Assembly (NCBI RefSeq): GCF_900116285.1
Contig: NZ_FPAJ01000005.1
Location: 1-64,000 of the forward strand
Length of the DNA stretch: 64,000 nucleotides
Reading direction: 5' to 3'
Source of the DNA: Sulfitobacter marinus
GTDB taxonomy: Bacteria > Pseudomonadota > Alphaproteobacteria > Rhodobacterales > Rhodobacteraceae
Positions 36,098 through 45,779 of this stretch are shown here, one piece after another; positions within the stretch are counted from its first letter, which is position 1; every line of letters begins with the position of its first letter. Under the pieces are notes generated by a model. The model saw nothing but the letters and a program-made list of their open reading frames with translations, did not search any database and had not been told where the DNA came from. A program made the position numbers and the translations under genes.

Positions 36098-36844
36098 ATG
36101 ACCGAACTGCCACAAATCACCCAGAAAAAACTCGGTCTCGTGATCGACTTGGATACCTGTGTCGGCTGCCATGCCTGCGTGATCTCGTGCAAAGGGTGGA
36201 ACACCGAAAACTACGGCGCGCCGCTCTCGGACCAAGATGCTTATGGTGCGGCCCCCTCTGGCACCTTCCTGAACCGCGTGCACAGTTACGAGGTCCAGCC
36301 CGACACTGGCCCCGCGCAACTGGTGCATTTCCCCAAATCCTGCCTGCATTGCGAGGACGCACCCTGCGTCACCGTCTGTCCTACCGGGGCCAGCTACAAG
36401 CGCAAAGAGGACGGGATCGTGCTGGTCAACGAGACCGACTGCATCGGCTGCGGGTTATGCGCGTGGGCCTGCCCCTACGGTGCGCGCGAGTTGGACCAAG
36501 CCGCTGGTGTGATGAAGAAATGTACCCTCTGCGTTGACCGCATCTATAACGACAACCTCCCCGAGGAAGACCGTATTCCCGCCTGCGTGCGCACTTGCCC
36601 GTCGGGTGCTCGGCATTTTGGAGACTTGGGCGATCCTGATAGCGACGTCAGCCAGTTGGTTACCGCGCGGGGCGGCGTCGATCTGATGCCCGAACAAGGC
36701 ACCAAGCCGGTGAACAAATACCTGCCCCCCCGGCCCAAAGATCAAATGCCCGAAATTGATGTACTTGCCCCTTTCCTCGCGCCGATAGACCAAGAACCCA
36801 AAGGGTTCCTTGGCTGGCTTGACCGTACTTTGGATAGGCTCTGA
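36098..36844 (+). CDS. soeB: Four-cluster ferredoxin subunit of sulfite dehydrogenase
   Basis: A 248-residue Fe-S electron-transfer protein of the DmsB/NrfC/PsrB type. Four cysteine groups are visible: CVGCHACVISCKGWN, CLHCEDAPCVTVCPTGA, CIGCGLCAWACPYGA and CTLCVDR...CVRTCPSGA, which match four [4Fe-4S] clusters. No Tat signal, so it stays in the cytoplasm with SoeA. It carries electrons from SoeA to the membrane subunit. Its stop codon overlaps the soeC start (TGATG). Confidence 0.87.
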   Translation: MTELPQITQKKLGLVIDLDTCVGCHACVISCKGWNTENYGAPLSDQDAYGAAPSGTFLNRVHSYEVQPDTGPAQLVHFPKSCLHCEDAPCVTVCPTGASYKRKEDGIVLVNETDCIGCGLCAWACPYGARELDQAAGVMKKCTLCVDRIYNDNLPEEDRIPACVRTCPSGARHFGDLGDPDSDVSQLVTARGGVDLMPEQGTKPVNKYLPPRPKDQMPEIDVLAPFLAPIDQEPKGFLGWLDRTLDRL

Positions 36845-37716
36845 TGCATCCCGCACCCTCAGTCATCTTTTTCAGCGTATTTTCCGGACTTGGGTTCGGC
36901 CTTCTGTTTTGGTTGGGGCTGGGCTGGCCCTCGCCGACCGGCGTTGTGGCCTTTGTCTTTTTCGCCATCGCCTATCTACTCGCCGTTGGTGGGCTTATTG
37001 CGTCCACCTTCCATCTGGGCCGTCCCGAACGCGCGCTCAAGGCATTTACCCAGTGGAAAACCAGCTGGCTTAGCCGCGAAGCAATCTGCGCCGTGGCGGC
37101 CTTGCTGCTGATGGCGATCTACGGGGCCGGTGCCGTGTTCCTAGATGAGAACTGGCGCGTCATCGGCGTTCTGGGTGGCGTGCTGTCACTTGGCACCGTT
37201 TTCACCACCTCGATGATTTACACGCAGCTCAAGACGATTCCTCGGTGGCACAGCCCCCTAACCCCGCTGAATTTTCTGTCGCTTTCCATTGCGGGCGGGG
37301 CCTTGCTTGCGGGGCAAGTTACTTGGGCGCTCTGGCTGATCGTCATCGCGGGCGGCGTTCAACTGGCGACGTGGATCATCGGCGACAGGCGTTTTACGGC
37401 GTCAGGCACCACCCTCGCCACAGCGACGCAGTTGGGTCAAATCGGATCCGTGCGCGCGTTCGAGCCGCCGCACACCGGCACCAACTATCTGTTGCGTGAA
37501 TTTGTCTATGTGATCGGGCGCAAACACGCCTTCAAACTGCGCGTTATTGCCTTGCTGCTGATGACCATCTTGCCCGTCATCCTGCTGTTGATTCCGTTTT
37601 CACATGTCGCTGGCGGTTTGGCTGTTCTGGCACATGTGGCAGGGGTGCTAACGGCGCGCTGGCTGTTCTTTGCACAGGCCGAACATGTTGTCGGCCTCTA
37701 TTACGGCAAACGTTAA
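36844..37716 (+). CDS. soeC: DmsC/NrfD-like membrane anchor of sulfite dehydrogenase
   Basis: A 290-residue integral membrane protein with about eight hydrophobic helices (FFSVFSGLGFGLLFWLGLG; FFAIAYLLAVGGLIASTFHL; ICAVAALLLMAIYGAGAVF and so on). The HLGRPERALKAFTQWKTSWL and SREA segment is typical of the DmsC family, which passes electrons to the quinone pool. It completes a SoeABC-type complex at the cytoplasmic membrane, linking sulfite oxidation to the respiratory chain. Last gene of the operon. Confidence 0.87.
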   Translation: MHPAPSVIFFSVFSGLGFGLLFWLGLGWPSPTGVVAFVFFAIAYLLAVGGLIASTFHLGRPERALKAFTQWKTSWLSREAICAVAALLLMAIYGAGAVFLDENWRVIGVLGGVLSLGTVFTTSMIYTQLKTIPRWHSPLTPLNFLSLSIAGGALLAGQVTWALWLIVIAGGVQLATWIIGDRRFTASGTTLATATQLGQIGSVRAFEPPHTGTNYLLREFVYVIGRKHAFKLRVIALLLMTILPVILLLIPFSHVAGGLAVLAHVAGVLTARWLFFAQAEHVVGLYYGKR

Positions 37717-37774
37717 AAAGGCGACGCAGGGTGAGGGTACACCTTACGCCGCCATGGTCTAGAATCCGCGTTTG

Positions 37775-38650
37775 TTAGTTCATCAGCCCGGCGTGACGCA
37801 GACCGGCATTCACCAATGCCTTGGTCCCGTCCGTCAGCGGCACCAGCGGCAAACGCACCTCGTCCGAGCACAAACCCAGCTGGGCCATCGCATATTTCAC
37901 GCCAACAAGACCCGGTTCGGTAAAGATTGCTTTGTGCAATGGCATCAAAGCATCCTGAATTTTCAACGCGGCGGCATAATCCCCCGCAAGGCAAAGCGCC
38001 TGCATCTGGCTGATCAGCTTGGGCGCGACATTCGCGGTTACCGAAATACAGCCAACACCGCCTTGGGCGTTGAATCCGTGCGCGGTAGCGTCCTCGCCCG
38101 AAAGCTGGACGAAATCCGGCCCGCACAGCATCCGCTGGTCACAGACCCGCGCCAGATCACCGGTCGCATCCTTGACACCGACGATGCGCGGCAACTTGGC
38201 CAGCTCGGCCATGGTGGCGGGCATCATGTCCACAACCGAACGGCCGGGGATGTTATAGATGATGATCGGCAAACCGCAGGCTTCGTGGATCGCGGTGAAA
38301 TGCGCGATCAGCCCCGCTTGTGTCGGCTTGTTATAGTATGGCGTCACCACCAGTACCGCATCAGCCCCGACGCTTTCGGCGTGCTTGGCCAAGCGAATGC
38401 TTTCGGTCGTGTTATTCGATCCCGCGCCTGCAAGAACAGGGATCCGCCCTGCAGCGGCCTTGACCACTTCGGCGACAACAGTTTCATGTTCGGCATGGGT
38501 CAACGTAGGAGATTCACCGGTGGTACCAACAGGCACCAACCCGTTTGATCCTTCGGCGATGTGCCACTCAACCAGTTTCTTGAGCGTGTCCAAATCCAGC
38601 GCGCCGTTCATAAACGGCGTGACGAGTGCAGGCAGAGAACCTTGTAACAT
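37775..38650 (-). CDS. dapA: 4-hydroxy-tetrahydrodipicolinate synthase
   Basis: A 291-residue TIM-barrel Schiff-base enzyme (EC 4.3.3.7) for the first step of the lysine/diaminopimelate branch: pyruvate plus aspartate semialdehyde. Seen: [40 protein letters not shown] (substrate Thr residues), [26 protein letters not shown] (Tyr), [12 protein letters not shown] (Arg) and the Schiff-base Lys in [14 protein letters not shown] 38650 has AAAGGAG upstream. Transcribed away from the lytic transglycosylase gene. Confidence 0.96.
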   Translation of the reverse strand: MLQGSLPALVTPFMNGALDLDTLKKLVEWHIAEGSNGLVPVGTTGESPTLTHAEHETVVAEVVKAAAGRIPVLAGAGSNNTTESIRLAKHAESVGADAVLVVTPYYNKPTQAGLIAHFTAIHEACGLPIIIYNIPGRSVVDMMPATMAELAKLPRIVGVKDATGDLARVCDQRMLCGPDFVQLSGEDATAHGFNAQGGVGCISVTANVAPKLISQMQALCLAGDYAAALKIQDALMPLHKAIFTEPGLVGVKYAMAQLGLCSDEVRLPLVPLTDGTKALVNAGLRHAGLMN

Positions 38651-38779
38651 ATGCACGCTCCTTTTCTTGCGTTGCTGGGCTGGCGCCCGGTTGCTGATTG
38701 GCGGCAACGTGAGTTGAAACCCACCCGCCTTACAGTATGTTGCAAGGCTGTAGCCTCTGATCACTAGGAAATGCAAGAG

Positions 38780-40744
38780 ATGACACGCGCCGCGCTGACG
38801 CTGATACTGCTATTCGCCCTTGCTATGCCTGCGCTGGCTGAACGTCCCCGACCGCTAGGGTGGGCGATGGATGCTGTGCGGGCAGGCAATTGGGACAACG
38901 CAAAACGCATCGCAAGGCGCGATGGCGCGGTGGCGCAAGATGTCGTTGAATGGCACCGCTTGCGTGCCGGACTGGGCACTTACGAAGATGTCATGGCATT
39001 CCTGAACCGTCGTCCCGACTGGCCCGGAGAACCCTATCTGCGCATGAAATCCGAAGATGCGGTGGTTGCCCATGGCGACGCGGCCGTGCTTGCGTTCTTT
39101 GCGGGTCGGCCCCCGCAAACGCCGGTCGGGGTGCTTGGCCATGCCACCGTTCTCAAGAACGCGGGACGTTCGGGAGAGGCTGATGCTAGGTTGGTGTTGG
39201 CGTGGCGCACAATGTCGATGGATGCTGCATCGCAGGCTTTGTTCATCGCCGCCCATGCCCGTTTACTCGCCCCCCATCACGCTGCCCGTCTGGACGAGCT
39301 GTTGTGGCAGGGCGATCACGCAGGCGCGCGGCAGATGTTTGATCTGGTAAGTGACGCTGATCGCGCACTGGCTGAAACCCGCATTGCCCTGCAAAATCGC
39401 GAAAGCGACGTGAACAGACTGATCAATGCCCTGCCCGCCCGCATGGGTGGCAACCCGGGGCTCCAGAAAGACCGGTTTGAATGGCGTATCCGCAAAGGGT
39501 TCGAAGACAGCGCCAAGGATTTGCTGCTGTCCCAGTCGATCAGCGCCGACGCCCTTGGTCAGCCAGAGGCATGGGCCAACCGCCGTCGTGCGCTGGCACG
39601 CGATGACATGCGCAATGGCAATCCTAGGCGCGCCTACCAAATGGCATCGCAGCATTTCCTCGACGGCGGTTCGAACTTTGCCGATCTTGAATGGCTGTCC
39701 GGCTACATCGCGCTGCGGTTTCTGAACGATCCAAAGCGTGCTTTGACCCATTTCAAGGCCCATGACGGTGCCGTGGAATCCCCGATCAGCAAAGGACGGG
39801 CAGGCTATTGGCAGGGTCGCGCCTTGCAGGCCATGGGTGACGCTGAAGGTGCTGCCAAGGCCTATGCCCAAGGCGCGGAATTTCAGTCGTCGTTCTATGG
39901 ATTGTTGGCAGCGGAACGCGGCGGGTTGCCCTTTGACCAATCATTGGCTGGGGAAAAACCCGCGCAGGATTGGCGCAATTCCGCATTGGCCCGCGCCCCG
40001 TTGTTTCAGGCGGGCATGTTGTTGCAAGCATCCGGAGAGTTGAGCCTGGCAGAACGGTTTTGGACCCATCTGGCAGAGCAATTGATCCAGGATGATGCCG
40101 CCCTGCTAGGTCAGGCCGCGATTGATATGAAGCAGCCCCATCTTGCGGTGATGATTGGCAAACGGGTTGCCCAGCGTGGTATCACAATTGCCGCGCCCTA
40201 TTACCCGCTGCACCCCGCGATCAAGCTGGATCTGAATATGGCCCCCGAAATGGTGCTGGCCATTGCACGACGCGAAAGCGAATTTGACCCCGTTGTGCAA
40301 AGCCATGTGGGCGCGCGCGGATTAATGCAATTGATGCCCGGTACAGCCGATGATGTGGCACGGGATCTGGGGATCCGTGATTTGCACACCACGGACCGGC
40401 TGACCGCCGACCCGGACCATAACGCACGACTGGGGTCGGAATATCTGGCGCAGATGGCGAAACGGTTTAACGGCAACGTCGTTATGATGTCTGCGGCTTA
40501 TAACGCCGGCCCAACCCGCCCCACGCGCTGGATGGACAGCTATGGCGACCCGCGCGAGGGTGACATTGATATCGTCGACTGGATCGAGATGATTCCGTTC
40601 CGCGAAACCCAGAACTACGTTATGCGCGTCACCGAAAGCTTGCCCGTCTATCGCGCGCGGCTGGGCAAAAACCCCTTGCCGCGCCCCTTTACCGAAGAGC
40701 TGACCGGATCAACGCTGCTGTCTTTCACGCCAAAAGGTAAATAG
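38780..40744 (+). CDS. Soluble lytic murein transglycosylase (SLT family)
   Basis: A 654-residue periplasmic enzyme that cuts peptidoglycan between MurNAc and GlcNAc, giving 1,6-anhydro ends. It has a signal peptide ([18 protein letters not shown]), a long helical superhelical U-domain (about residues 25-470) and a C-terminal SLT domain with the catalytic Glu (E499 in [13 protein letters not shown]), [36 protein letters not shown] and AYNAGP. ATG 38780 and an in-frame ATG at 38771 share one AGGA; the later one leaves better spacing. The 3' end overlaps the convergent EamA gene by 36 bases. Confidence 0.92.
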   Translation: MTRAALTLILLFALAMPALAERPRPLGWAMDAVRAGNWDNAKRIARRDGAVAQDVVEWHRLRAGLGTYEDVMAFLNRRPDWPGEPYLRMKSEDAVVAHGDAAVLAFFAGRPPQTPVGVLGHATVLKNAGRSGEADARLVLAWRTMSMDAASQALFIAAHARLLAPHHAARLDELLWQGDHAGARQMFDLVSDADRALAETRIALQNRESDVNRLINALPARMGGNPGLQKDRFEWRIRKGFEDSAKDLLLSQSISADALGQPEAWANRRRALARDDMRNGNPRRAYQMASQHFLDGGSNFADLEWLSGYIALRFLNDPKRALTHFKAHDGAVESPISKGRAGYWQGRALQAMGDAEGAAKAYAQGAEFQSSFYGLLAAERGGLPFDQSLAGEKPAQDWRNSALARAPLFQAGMLLQASGELSLAERFWTHLAEQLIQDDAALLGQAAIDMKQPHLAVMIGKRVAQRGITIAAPYYPLHPAIKLDLNMAPEMVLAIARRESEFDPVVQSHVGARGLMQLMPGTADDVARDLGIRDLHTTDRLTADPDHNARLGSEYLAQMAKRFNGNVVMMSAAYNAGPTRPTRWMDSYGDPREGDIDIVDWIEMIPFRETQNYVMRVTESLPVYRARLGKNPLPRPFTEELTGSTLLSFTPKGK

Positions 40745-41608
40745 GCCCGCCGCCACGATCAGCGCCGCGCCGATGGCCACATTCGTCCGCACATCTTCAC
40801 CAAAGACGCTGATGCCGATGATGCTGGCAAAGACCAGTTGCAGATAGGCAAAGGGTTGAACCGCGCTGGCCTCGGCCACCTCGTAGCAGCGGATCAGCAG
40901 CCAATGCCCCGTCACCCCGGTAACGCACAGGCAAAGCATGTAAATCCAGTCGGTTGCGATCATCGGTTCCCAAAACCAGATGCCTGCCGCAGTCATCGCG
41001 ATTGATCCCGTGACCCCCGTCCAGAAAAAGCTGGTTGCGGTTTTGTCTTTGCGGCCCACATAGCGGGTCAGCAATCCATACACCGCGAACAAGGCAGCCG
41101 CGATCAGCGGAATAATCGCGGCGGGATCAAAGACATTCGCGCCCGGTTGCAGAATGATCAAAACCCCGATGAACCCGACGCCAATAGCAGACCAACGCCG
41201 CCAGCCCACGCTTTCCCCCAAGACAGGGCCGGACAGCGCGGCAACCAACAACGGATAGCAGGTAAATACCGCGTGGCTTTCCACCAGCCCAAGAAGTGTG
41301 AAGGCAACAATCATCACGTAAATCTCGACCGCTAGCAGCAAGCCACGAAGGGCCTGCAAGACCGGCTGACTGGTCCGGGCAACAGCGCTCAGACCGCCCG
41401 CATGCCGCTTGGCAATGGCAATTACAAAGGCGGCAAAGAACCAATAGCGGATCATCACAACCATTATCACGTTATATTCCGACGCCAAATGCCGCGACAG
41501 CCCGTCTTGGACTGCAAAGACAAATGTCGTCAGGACCATCAATGTGATGCCAAGCGGGATGTTATTTGACTGGGCCAATGCGGCAGCTTTGTTGGTGGCG
41601 CGGCTCAT
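40709..41608 (-). CDS. EamA/DMT-family transporter
   Basis: A 299-residue membrane protein with ten predicted helices made of two EamA repeats, as in the drug/metabolite transporter superfamily. Examples: IPLGITLMVLTTFVFAVQDG (helix 1), VESHAVFTCYPLLVAALSGP (typical EamA region), VGFIGVLIILQPGANVFDP at the end of repeat one, and FAYLQLVFASIIGISVFGED in repeat two. It exports small molecules of unknown identity. The start overlaps mnmD's stop by four bases, so the two are co-transcribed. Confidence 0.85.
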   Translation of the reverse strand: MSRATNKAAALAQSNNIPLGITLMVLTTFVFAVQDGLSRHLASEYNVIMVVMIRYWFFAAFVIAIAKRHAGGLSAVARTSQPVLQALRGLLLAVEIYVMIVAFTLLGLVESHAVFTCYPLLVAALSGPVLGESVGWRRWSAIGVGFIGVLIILQPGANVFDPAAIIPLIAAALFAVYGLLTRYVGRKDKTATSFFWTGVTGSIAMTAAGIWFWEPMIATDWIYMLCLCVTGVTGHWLLIRCYEVAEASAVQPFAYLQLVFASIIGISVFGEDVRTNVAIGAALIVAAGLFTFWRERQQR

Positions 41609-42276
41609 GTGCGTACCGCCTGTGTCATATGGCGTTTACGACCATAACCTTGGGTGCGTTGCACGGCGAAACCCGCCGCCTCCAACGCCCGCCGAACTGC
41701 ACCTGCGGCTGTATAAGTCGCCACCGTACCAAACGGGCCGGTGTGCCGGTATATGTCTCGCAGCAGTTCCGGCTCCCACAGCTCGGGGTTTTTGGCAGGC
41801 GAGAACCCGTCCAGAAACCACGCATCGGCCAAGCCATGCCAGCGCGGCACGGTTTGGCGCGCGTCGCCAAGGATCACATTCACTTCAAGCCCCGGAAATG
41901 ACATTTCGCCGCCCGTCGGGGCCCATGCGTCCAGCAACGCATCGCGCTTGCCGTCAAAATCGGGAAAGGTCTGATGCGCCTGTGCCATGTCCTCGCGTGA
42001 CATCGGGTAGGCCTCGAACGACGTGAAACTTAGCGTGCCACGCTGGCCCGACTGCACCCAAACGTCCCAGACGACCAGCAAATTCAGCCCCGTGCCGAAC
42101 CCCAATTCACCAATGCGAAACCCGTCACGGAACCGGTGGGGAAGGTCATTACCTTGCAAAAACACATGACGGGTTTCCGCGACACCATCCTCAAGGCTGA
42201 AATAGGGATCATCAAATTTGGTCGACACCGGAACGCCGCTTTCTTTCCATTCGATATCAGCTGTCTGGTTCTCCAT
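41605..42276 (-). CDS. mnmD: tRNA 5-methylaminomethyl-2-thiouridine methyltransferase (MnmD)
   Basis: A 223-residue SAM-dependent methyltransferase equal to the N-terminal half of E. coli MnmC. It methylates the nm5 group to mnm5 on the wobble uridine of several tRNAs. Features: GELGFGTGLNLLVVWDVW (SAM site) and WFLDGFSPAKNPELWEPEL (MnmC motif), ending FAVQRTQGYGRKRHM. ATG 42276 is the natural family start; an earlier frame adds 42 unlike residues. The FAD oxidase half of MnmC is encoded separately and divergently at 42338, so this genome has the split form. Confidence 0.88.
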   Translation of the reverse strand: MENQTADIEWKESGVPVSTKFDDPYFSLEDGVAETRHVFLQGNDLPHRFRDGFRIGELGFGTGLNLLVVWDVWVQSGQRGTLSFTSFEAYPMSREDMAQAHQTFPDFDGKRDALLDAWAPTGGEMSFPGLEVNVILGDARQTVPRWHGLADAWFLDGFSPAKNPELWEPELLRDIYRHTGPFGTVATYTAAGAVRRALEAAGFAVQRTQGYGRKRHMTQAVRT

Positions 42277-42337
42277 GCGGCGGCCTTGTGCTATCGGAAG
42301 TTTTGAAAACACTGCGCAAAAAGGGCAAGGATTAGCA

Positions 42338-43369
42338 ATGGTCGAAATCACGATACGCGGCGCAGGAATTTTTGGCCTGTCGGTGGCCTGGGCCTGCGTC
42401 AAACGTGGCGCGACCGTTCAGATCATCGACCCGTTTGGCGCCGCATCCGGTGCCAGCGGCGGAATCGTCGGCGCGCTCGCCCCGCATGTGCCCGAGAAAT
42501 GGAGCGCAAAGAAAGCGTTCCAACTGGACAGTCTTTTGATGGCCGAAACCTTCTGGCGCGAGGTCGAAGCGATAGGCGGCACCCCTTCTGGCTATGCGCG
42601 AAAGGGCCGTTTGCAGCCGATCATGAACGACCGTGGCGTAGAACTGGCACAGCGCCGTGCGGAAGCGGCCCATGAATTCTGGCACGACAACGCAGTCTGG
42701 CAGGTCGTGCAGGCCACGGGTGCCGATTGGGAACCCGCAAGCCCGACGGGCTGCTTGATCTATGACAGCCTGAGCGCGCTGATACATCCGCGCCAAGCCT
42801 GCAATGCATTGGTACAGGCCTTGGCGGCAAAGGGCATAACGGTAAAAGCCGAAGGCGACGATCAGGGGCATGTTTTATGGGCGACCGGTGTGGCCGGATT
42901 GACCAAGATGTCAGCCACCTACGACCGTGTCATCGGTGCGGGGGAAAAGGGGCAAGCCGCCTTGCTGGCCCATGACGCACGCGGATTGCCGCAACTGTTT
43001 GCGGATGGTGTGCACGTCATTCCACATAGCGATGGCACCGTCGCCATCGGATCGACAACTGAACGGTATTTCGACAACCCTGGTCAAACCGATATGCTGT
43101 TGGATGACGTCATCGCCCGCGCCCGCGCCGTGGTGCCAGTTTTGGCAAATGCGCCGATCATCAACCGCTGGGCCGGATTGCGCCCGCGTAGCCATAGCCG
43201 CGCACCGATGCTGGGGGCTTGGCCGGACAGGCCGGGTCATTTTATCGCAAACGGGGGCTTTAAAATCGGTTTCGGCATGGCCCCAAAGATAGCGGAGGTC
43301 ATGGCCGACCTGTTGCTTGAGGGGCGCGACATGATCCCCGACGGCTTTCGGGTGTCAGACAATTTTTAG
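42338..43369 (+). CDS. FAD-dependent oxidoreductase, MnmC2-like
   Basis: A 343-residue DAO-family FAD protein: dinucleotide motif ITIRGAGIFGLSVAWACVKR, then GAASGASGGIVGALAPHVPE typical of the MnmC C-terminal half and the closing NRWAGLRPRSHSRAPMLGAW and ANGGFKIGFGMAP. In MnmC this domain removes the carboxymethyl group from cmnm5U to give nm5U. It is divergent from mnmD with 61 bp between start codons, which supports this assignment over a generic amino acid oxidase (glycine oxidase/ThiO), the alternative. Confidence 0.8.
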   Translation: MVEITIRGAGIFGLSVAWACVKRGATVQIIDPFGAASGASGGIVGALAPHVPEKWSAKKAFQLDSLLMAETFWREVEAIGGTPSGYARKGRLQPIMNDRGVELAQRRAEAAHEFWHDNAVWQVVQATGADWEPASPTGCLIYDSLSALIHPRQACNALVQALAAKGITVKAEGDDQGHVLWATGVAGLTKMSATYDRVIGAGEKGQAALLAHDARGLPQLFADGVHVIPHSDGTVAIGSTTERYFDNPGQTDMLLDDVIARARAVVPVLANAPIINRWAGLRPRSHSRAPMLGAWPDRPGHFIANGGFKIGFGMAPKIAEVMADLLLEGRDMIPDGFRVSDNF

Positions 43370-43402
43370 GGTCGGCGCGGCAACCGATCCCCCATCAACA
43401 GC

Positions 43403-43945
43403 CTAGCGCCCGATCTCGGCCCGCAGGGCCAGCATCAGTTGCGTTAGCTCTTTTACGTAAATCTCGCCGGTCAGGCGACCGTTCTCATCAAACGCGTTAG
43501 AGCTGTTGGCCAGATGAATCTCTGGCCCCTGCAAGATGCGTGGGCGAAACGGGACCATAAAACTGCGTAAAATCAGCTGGGCGCGTTCGCCGCCCGCCCG
43601 GCCTGCCGCCGCAGACATGACAGCCAACGGCTTGCCGACCCAGGGATTGCCCTTGGTTCGGCTGATCCAGTCCAGCGCATTTTTCAATACGCCCGAGGGG
43701 CCTTTGTTATATTCAACGGTCGAAATCAGGATCGCATCTGCGCCTGCAATCTGATCTGCCGCTTTTTGCACCACGGCCGGAACACCACTCGCGGCCTCGT
43801 CGTCAGCGTCATAAAGCGGAAACCGAATATCCGCTTCGGTATAATCGCAGGGGCCAAAAAGACGGGCGGACTCGGCCAAAAGCATCGAATTTGTCGATTC
43901 TTTGCGCAGCGATCCAGAAAACCCGATCAGTTTCAAGTTGGCCAT
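43403..43945 (-). CDS. NADPH-dependent FMN reductase
   Basis: A 180-residue flavodoxin-fold enzyme of the NADPH_dep_FMN_reductase/chromate reductase family. The phosphate loop GFSGSLRKESTNSMLL (about residues 8-23) binds FMN; PLYDADDEAASGVP and STVEYNKGPSGVLKNALDWI match the family, as does KPLAVMSAAAGRAGG. It likely reduces quinones or flavins in the cytoplasm. No operon partner. Confidence 0.87.
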   Translation of the reverse strand: MANLKLIGFSGSLRKESTNSMLLAESARLFGPCDYTEADIRFPLYDADDEAASGVPAVVQKAADQIAGADAILISTVEYNKGPSGVLKNALDWISRTKGNPWVGKPLAVMSAAAGRAGGERAQLILRSFMVPFRPRILQGPEIHLANSSNAFDENGRLTGEIYVKELTQLMLALRAEIGR

Positions 43946-44006
43946 TCCAGCACTCCTTTTGGCGACAACACTGTGAGGTAAAGTGTTCCATTACCCCGAA
44001 AAAGCA

Positions 44007-44034
44007 AGAGGCCCCGGCGATTACCGAGGCCTCT
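44007..44034 (-). terminator. Terminator after the OmpA-family lipoprotein gene
   Basis: On the minus strand AGAGGCC(T)CGG - TAATCG - CCG(G)GGCCTCT followed by TTGCTTTTT. Stem with one mismatch and a T-run, 22 bases after the stop codon at 44057. Confidence 0.8.
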
Positions 44035-44056
44035 GTTACTCAGATCTCAGACAGGA

Positions 44057-44725
44057 TCAGGACGCGTTGGGCAGAATAACGATTTCAACCCGGCGGTTCT
44101 GTGCCTTGCCGCTTGCGTTCAGATTGCTTGCAACCGGCTGGCTTTCGCCCCGACCGATTGACAGAATACGCGAGCCAGGAACGCCATTGTTGACCAGCAC
44201 GTTCGCGACAGCGCGCGCGCGCCCTTCGGACAGTTGCTGGTTATAGGACGCATCCCCGTCGCTATCGGTGTGCCCGATAATTTGCAGCGTCGAGTTGCTG
44301 TAAACGTTCACGTTACGCGCCAATGCGGCCAGATCGCTCTGCATGCCGGCTTGGACGGTTGTGCTGTCTGTCGCGAACAAAATGTCTTGGGGCAATGTCA
44401 CGATCAGACGGTCGCCCGTGTTCGTGATGATCACGTCACTGTCCAATTGGCGGCGCAGTTCGGCCTCTTGTTTGTCCAGCGAATAGCCAACACCTGCACC
44501 AATGGCGCCGCCGGCCAACGCACCAACCAAAGCACCATCTGCGCGGTTGCCGTCGCCTTTGGACAAGGCACCGATAACGGCACCGGCACCTGCGCCGATC
44601 AGGGCACCATTGCGGGTCTTAGCATTTGGATCATTCGGGTTACCGCCGATTGGACCCGGCTCACAAGCACTCAGGGCAAGTACACTGATCAGGGCGACGG
44701 CGATTGTGGTTTTCGAAAATGTCAT
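44057..44725 (-). CDS. OmpA-family lipoprotein with glycine-zipper
   Basis: A 222-residue outer membrane lipoprotein: signal with lipobox LISVLALSAC (Cys about residue 20), a glycine-zipper region (NGALIGAGAGAVIGALSKGD, GALVGALAGGAIGAGVGY) and a C-terminal OmpA domain that binds peptidoglycan (ILFATDSTTVQAGMQSDLAA, IIGHTDSDGDASYNQQLSEG, ILSIGRGESQPVASNLNAS, QNRRVEIVI). It resembles the YiaD/OmpA-lipoprotein family that anchors outer membrane to cell wall. Start ATG 44725 chosen as start of the signal peptide. Confidence 0.88.
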   Translation of the reverse strand: MTFSKTTIAVALISVLALSACEPGPIGGNPNDPNAKTRNGALIGAGAGAVIGALSKGDGNRADGALVGALAGGAIGAGVGYSLDKQEAELRRQLDSDVIITNTGDRLIVTLPQDILFATDSTTVQAGMQSDLAALARNVNVYSNSTLQIIGHTDSDGDASYNQQLSEGRARAVANVLVNNGVPGSRILSIGRGESQPVASNLNASGKAQNRRVEIVILPNAS

Positions 44726-44843
44726 AGTCTCTTTCTGCCTTTGTTGGGGCCCCGTTCGGGCGAGGCATGTCACCTTTTAACGCCCTACACGAAGACAGGT
44801 TCCCAAGAAAAATATTTTGACACCGCTGTCGGCGCCTAGCCGC

Positions 44844-45719
44844 CTATGCCCCAGCATCGGCGCGGGCAGATTCATAGGCCAACAGCGCGCGTTTGACAGG
44901 GATACCCCAGTGATAGCCGCCCAAACCGCCCGATTTCCGCAGGGCACGGTGACAAGGGATCAGCCAACTGATCGGGTTACGACCCACGGCGGTGCCCACG
45001 GCGCGGACGGCCTTGGGCGTGCCAATTTTTTGCGCAATCTCGGAATATGTTGTGACATTGCCCGACGGGATATTTAGCAACGCCTCCCATACTTTTATCT
45101 GGAAAGGCGCGCCGATCAGATACATCGGGGCTTTTTCGTTGCTACCTGCCCGCGCGCCAAAGGCGGTTTCGACCCAATCACGCAAGAGGTCTGGGTTCTC
45201 AACGAAAGTTGCACCGGGCCAACGGCTGCGCAAATCTCTCATCGCTTCGGCCTCTCCTGTCTCGGCCGAGAACGCGAGTCCGCAAATGCCGCGATCCGTG
45301 CCCATTACCAATGCAGGGCCAAAAGGACTATCGAACCAGCCCCATGATATCTCAAGTCCTACCCCTTTACGGGCAAATTCGCCGGGGCTCATGGCCTCCC
45401 ACCGTAGGAATAGATCATGCAACCGCCCAGATCCCGACAGACCCACCTCATGTGCGGCCCCAAGGGTGGTAAAACGGTCGCGCAAAAGGTCTTTGGCATG
45501 GTCCAACATCAGGTATTGCTGATACCGTTTCGGCGACACGCCTACCCAGCGCGAAAAGACGCGCTGAAAATGTGGGGCGCTCATGCCCATTTGATCTGCA
45601 ATCTGATCAAGCGCCAAGGGATCGGAAGCGTGATCAATCAAATCAATTGCACGGCGCATCACACCATAGTGGTAGCCATCATCAGAGGCATGAGTCGGGG
45701 GGGTAAGGTCTTGTATCAT
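44844..45719 (-). CDS. AraC HTH fused to O6-methylguanine-DNA methyltransferase
   Basis: A 291-residue fusion. Residues about 10-110 form an AraC-type double HTH (LDQIADQMGMSAPHFQRVFS, LGAAHEVGLSGSGRLHDLFL), and the rest is a methylated-DNA--cysteine methyltransferase domain with the acceptor Cys256 in IPCHRALRKSGGLGGYHWG and the GTPKAVRAVGTAVGRNPISW active region. Compared with E. coli Ada the N-terminal metal-binding Cys domain that senses methylphosphotriesters is missing, so it lacks the canonical switch. It repairs O6-methylguanine; whether it regulates genes is open. Confidence 0.88.
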   Translation of the reverse strand: MIQDLTPPTHASDDGYHYGVMRRAIDLIDHASDPLALDQIADQMGMSAPHFQRVFSRWVGVSPKRYQQYLMLDHAKDLLRDRFTTLGAAHEVGLSGSGRLHDLFLRWEAMSPGEFARKGVGLEISWGWFDSPFGPALVMGTDRGICGLAFSAETGEAEAMRDLRSRWPGATFVENPDLLRDWVETAFGARAGSNEKAPMYLIGAPFQIKVWEALLNIPSGNVTTYSEIAQKIGTPKAVRAVGTAVGRNPISWLIPCHRALRKSGGLGGYHWGIPVKRALLAYESARADAGA

Positions 45720-45779
45720 ACCCTCAAACTAAGAGGTCTCCCGTGCTCAAGCGACCCGAAACTTGCGCCAATTGAAGCT

